64,000 nucleotides of DNA, taken from contig NZ_AQXX01000131.1 in NCBI RefSeq assembly GCF_000376785.1, positions 1-64,000 of the forward strand, read 5' to 3'. Of the stretch, positions 61,446 to 64,000 are shown piece by piece (position 1 is the first letter of the stretch; the number at the start of each line of letters is the position of its first letter). Source of the stretch: Hahella ganghwensis DSM 17046. Lineage in GTDB: Bacteria > Pseudomonadota > Gammaproteobacteria > Pseudomonadales > Oleiphilaceae. The position numbers were made by a program, and so were the translations under genes. A model generated the notes under the pieces. That model saw only the letters and a list, made by a program, of their open reading frames with translations. It did not search any database and was not told the DNA's origin.

Positions 61446-62708
61446 ATGACGGTAAAAAACGCGTTCTATGCCCAATCCGGCGGTGTGACTTCGGTCATCA
61501 ATGCTTCAGCCTGTGGGGTCATCGAGGCGGCACGGCAACACCCGGACAAGATAGGCAAAGTCTACGCCGGCCATAACGGTATTATCGGAGCACTAAGGGA
61601 AGAGCTGATCGACACCAGCCTGGAGAGCGACACAGATATCGCCGCGCTGAAACACACTCCTGGTGGAGCCTTTGGTTCCTGTCGTTACAAACTCAAGGAT
61701 ATCAAGACGCAAAAGGCCGAGTACGAGCGACTGATCGAAGTTTTCAAAGCCCACAATATCGGCTACTTCTTCTATAACGGTGGTGGCGATTCCTCTGACA
61801 CCGCTTTTAAAGTCTCCCAGATCAGTGAAACTCTGGGCTACCCGATCACCTGTATCGGCATTCCAAAAACCGTCGACAATGATCTCCCGATTACCGATTG
61901 CTGTCCCGGATTCGGTTCCGTTGCCAAATATATCGCCACCTCAATTCGTGAAGCGTCACTGGATATTATTTCCATGTGCGAGTCGTCAACCAAAGTATTC
62001 GTCATGGAAGTCATGGGGCGCCACGCAGGCTGGATTGCCGCTGCGGGTGGTCTGGCTCAACACGAGGGGCAACCAGCACCTCAGATCATTCTGTTCCCCG
62101 AGGTGCCCTTTGACCGGGATAAATTCCTCAAACGTGTGGACAAAGTGGTTAAACGTGATGGCTACTGCTCAATCGTGGTGTCAGAAGGGGCTCAGTACGA
62201 GGACGGTCGTTTCCTGGCAGATGCCGGTGTGACCGATGCCTTTGGCCATACTCAATTGGGTGGAGTTGCTCCGTTTATCGCCAACATGATCAAATCAGAG
62301 CTGGGCTACAAGTATCACTGGGCGGTAGCAGACTATCTGCAGCGCTCAGCAAGGCACATATCTTCCCAGACCGATCTGGAGCAGGCCTACGCAGTCGGCA
62401 AAGCTGCAGTGGAGCTGGCTGTACAGGGCAAGAACGCCCTGATGCCTGTAATTGTCAGGGACCAGGACAGTCCCTATCTTTGGTCCATCGGTGAGGCTCC
62501 TTTGTCCCAGATTGCCAACGTGGAAAAGAAAATGCCACTGAACTTCATCAGTGAAGATGGCTTCGGCATCACCGAAGAAGCCCGGCGCTATCTGGCACCG
62601 CTTATCGAAGGCGAATCCTATCCTCCCTACAAAAACGGCGTGCCTGACTACGTCAAACTCAAAAACCAGTTAGTTGAGAAGAAGCTCTCTACCAGTTTCA
62701 GCATTTGA
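61446..62708 (+). CDS. Pyrophosphate-dependent 6-phosphofructokinase
   Basis: This 420-residue enzyme phosphorylates fructose 6-phosphate, reversibly if PPi is the donor. NAFYAQSGGVTSVINASACG opens the fold, FFYNGGGDSSDTAFK is the phosphoryl-donor loop, GIPKTVDNDLPITDCCPGFG the substrate loop, and VMEVMGRHAGWIAAAGGLA follows. The Lys in PKTVDND and the Asp-Ser in the donor loop replace the Gly residues of ATP enzymes, which points to PPi. The ATG at 61446 precedes the first strand directly. It is divergent from mpl, and a hairpin follows its end. Confidence 0.92.
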   Translation: MTVKNAFYAQSGGVTSVINASACGVIEAARQHPDKIGKVYAGHNGIIGALREELIDTSLESDTDIAALKHTPGGAFGSCRYKLKDIKTQKAEYERLIEVFKAHNIGYFFYNGGGDSSDTAFKVSQISETLGYPITCIGIPKTVDNDLPITDCCPGFGSVAKYIATSIREASLDIISMCESSTKVFVMEVMGRHAGWIAAAGGLAQHEGQPAPQIILFPEVPFDRDKFLKRVDKVVKRDGYCSIVVSEGAQYEDGRFLADAGVTDAFGHTQLGGVAPFIANMIKSELGYKYHWAVADYLQRSARHISSQTDLEQAYAVGKAAVELAVQGKNALMPVIVRDQDSPYLWSIGEAPLSQIANVEKKMPLNFISEDGFGITEEARRYLAPLIEGESYPPYKNGVPDYVKLKNQLVEKKLSTSFSI

Positions 62709-62718
62709 AAAACATACC

Positions 62719-62756
62719 ACTCGGCCCATTCACTGATTTGAAGAAATGGGCCGAGT
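62719..62756 (+). terminator. Hairpin after the phosphofructokinase gene
   Basis: ACTCGGCCCATT at 62719-62730 and AATGGGCCGAGT at 62745-62756 are perfect 12-base inverted copies with a 14-base loop, starting 11 bases after the stop codon. No T-run follows, but the stem is strong. Confidence 0.6.
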
Positions 62757-62890
62757 CTATGCCCCTTGTTCCCTTATCAGTTTATCAACGGCACTGATGC
62801 GCGACTCCCTTGCCAGCCCGGGAGACGGGCCTCACCGACACTTTGATCCTGAACTATAATTGAATCATCGTTGTTTTCTGGTAGTCATCT

Positions 62891-63796
62891 ATGCCCTGGG
62901 TACCTATGCGTGACGGAAAGTCCGTCTATGTACGCATTATTGGAAAGGGATCTCCGGTAATTTTTCTGCACGGTTTTGGCATGCACTCCGGCCATTGGCT
63001 ACCGTTTTTACTCCCGTTGTCACATCGTTATCGCTTCTACCTGCCAGACATGCGCGGCTTCGGAAAATCCGCTGCTGTCAGCCATAACTCTGATTGTGTG
63101 CTGACCAATTATGCCGAAGACCTACATGACATCATGGAACATTACCAATTGACGGGTCTTCCTCTCGCCGGCATCTCCATGGGAGCCTTTGTTGCCATGC
63201 AGTACTTCCGGTTGCACCCGGAAAACAAGATCACGGCTTATCTGAATATTGACCAATCTCCTTTTGTTCATCAAAGCTCTGATTGGCATTATGGAATGTT
63301 CGGCCGGGACGGCGCGGTGCGATTCAGGATTCTGGAAGAGTTGCATAAGACAGCCGCTGAATTCGGACCTGACTGCCTGTTTGCCGAGTTACCCGACGAT
63401 TTCCAGCAGGCGTTTCTACATGAACTGAGTGAGTTTGTAGGCTATGCCGTCTCAAGCCCGGCCCAAAGACGTCTGGTCAGGCAACTTTGGCGCTTTCCTC
63501 TGCTGGCCAATCAAATTCTACCGGCCAGCCACTGGTTTGCTTACAACACCTGTCTGGGGGCCTATCTGCAACAGGATTACGACATGCGCCCGCTCATGGC
63601 ATCACTAAATTTCCCCGTCTGGGTGTTGGCAGGAATGAAATCGGCAATGTACCCCTGGCAGGGTCAGAAATATATCGCCGACCAATGTACCCGAGGAAAC
63701 TTTATCCCTTTCAAAAAGAGTGGCCATATGCCGATGGTTGATGAACCCGGAAAGTTTGTCCGGGTCACAGGAGCTTTTCTACAGAAGCACTGCTAG
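62891..63796 (+). CDS. Alpha/beta hydrolase
   Basis: This 301-residue cytoplasmic hydrolase opens with PVIFLHGFGMHSGHWLPFLL, then FYLPDMRGFGKSAAVSHNSD. The nucleophile elbow is AGISMGAFVAMQYF with Ser near residue 98, and the C-terminal His lies in KKSGHMPMVDEPGKFV. The catalytic Ser and His are present; the acid is probably near VWVLAGMKSAMYPW but not obvious. It resembles esterases and peroxidase-like hydrolases, with no better substrate guess. The ATG at 62891 is ten residues before the conserved strand. Confidence 0.88.
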   Translation: MPWVPMRDGKSVYVRIIGKGSPVIFLHGFGMHSGHWLPFLLPLSHRYRFYLPDMRGFGKSAAVSHNSDCVLTNYAEDLHDIMEHYQLTGLPLAGISMGAFVAMQYFRLHPENKITAYLNIDQSPFVHQSSDWHYGMFGRDGAVRFRILEELHKTAAEFGPDCLFAELPDDFQQAFLHELSEFVGYAVSSPAQRRLVRQLWRFPLLANQILPASHWFAYNTCLGAYLQQDYDMRPLMASLNFPVWVLAGMKSAMYPWQGQKYIADQCTRGNFIPFKKSGHMPMVDEPGKFVRVTGAFLQKHC

Positions 63797-63852
63797 CAGC
63801 AAAGCCAGCAGGAGAAAGTTAAGGTGTGCTGTCAAAGAAGCGCCAGAAAGGA

Positions 63853-64000
63853 TTAGTTTCCATCCCGTTTAAGTACGCCATGCAACGCCAACTGCAGGGA
63901 ATCGATAATCAGGCTCTCATCATGCTGACGTTCAGTACATTGATACATACCGTCAATCCATAGGCTGGCAATACCATGGACCATGGCCCAGATAGAGTGG
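63853..64000 (-). CDS. TetR-family regulator, C-terminal part, runs off the right edge
   Basis: The last 48 codons of a minus-strand gene end at TAA (63853-63855). WAMVHGIASLWIDGMY is the signature end of a TetR C-terminal domain, and SLIIDSLQLALHGVLKRDG closes the chain. The DNA-binding part lies outside the window. It converges on the hydrolase gene, with about 56 bases between them. Confidence 0.75.
   Translation of the reverse strand, partial: HSIWAMVHGIASLWIDGMYQCTERQHDESLIIDSLQLALHGVLKRDGN

Overview
The window is about 64 kb of a gammaproteobacterial chromosome of moderate G+C. Several genes are typical of that group: thiBPQ under a TPP riboswitch, truC, mpl, ubiX, recQ, acnA, the ydbH/ynbE/ydbL set, a PPi-type phosphofructokinase and a QTMAN-type glycosyltransferase. 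Lone periplasmic binding proteins, a chemoreceptor, two acyl-CoA dehydrogenases and a lipoprotein amylase suggest a free-living, probably marine heterotroph of the Oceanospirillales or Alteromonadales type; this placement is inferred. I saw no rRNA, tRNA or CRISPR array.

Layout. 0-0.33 kb: end of an IS5-family element abutting a long inverted repeat. 0.5-9 kb: chemoreceptor, orphan type VI sheath-like protein, GlxA-type regulator divergent from an alpha/beta hydrolase, and a Ser/Thr kinase fused to a periplasmic ligand-binding domain. 9.3-15 kb: His-rich exported protein, GST, then a thiamine scavenging locus (putative thiK, TPP riboswitch, thiBPQ). 15-24 kb: putative tRNA-queuosine mannosyltransferase, a chromate transporter split at a slippery A6 run, three solitary family-3 binding proteins, bacteriohemerythrin, gamma-glutamylcyclotransferase and a carboxylesterase. 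24-31 kb: thioesterase-like protein, recQ, GH13 lipoprotein and a large acyl-CoA dehydrogenase.

31.05-33.9 kb is a small, A+T-richer accessory islet. It holds short orphan genes, three copies of one palindrome, a P-loop NTPase and a compact two-gene unit that I read as a Tse2-like toxin with a Tsi2-sized partner. A 34-codon ORF with a very strong ribosome-binding site precedes the unit. This is the best candidate here for an undescribed system.

33.9-43.4 kb: acnA, a MerR regulator with a textbook 19-bp-spacer promoter in front of a sterol-desaturase-family gene, and alcohol and aldehyde dehydrogenase genes each divergent from an AraC regulator. 43.4-55.4 kb: solute-binding protein, truC, a histone-H1/PhaF-like protein, a DUF4442/TetR divergent pair, a coiled-coil membrane protein, a hydrolase homologue lacking its catalytic serine, a GNAT, an LCAD-type dehydrogenase, a HugZ-like protein, ydbL and ynbE. 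55.6-61.1 kb is one minus-strand run (mpl, ubiX, a DUF815 ATPase, ydbH) with overlapping junctions leading toward ynbE and ydbL. 61.4-64 kb: PPi-PFK, an alpha/beta hydrolase and the end of a TetR gene.

A recurring texture is short tandem duplication (15-24 bp units) at or just upstream of translation starts: recQ, thiK, mpl and the aldehyde dehydrogenase.
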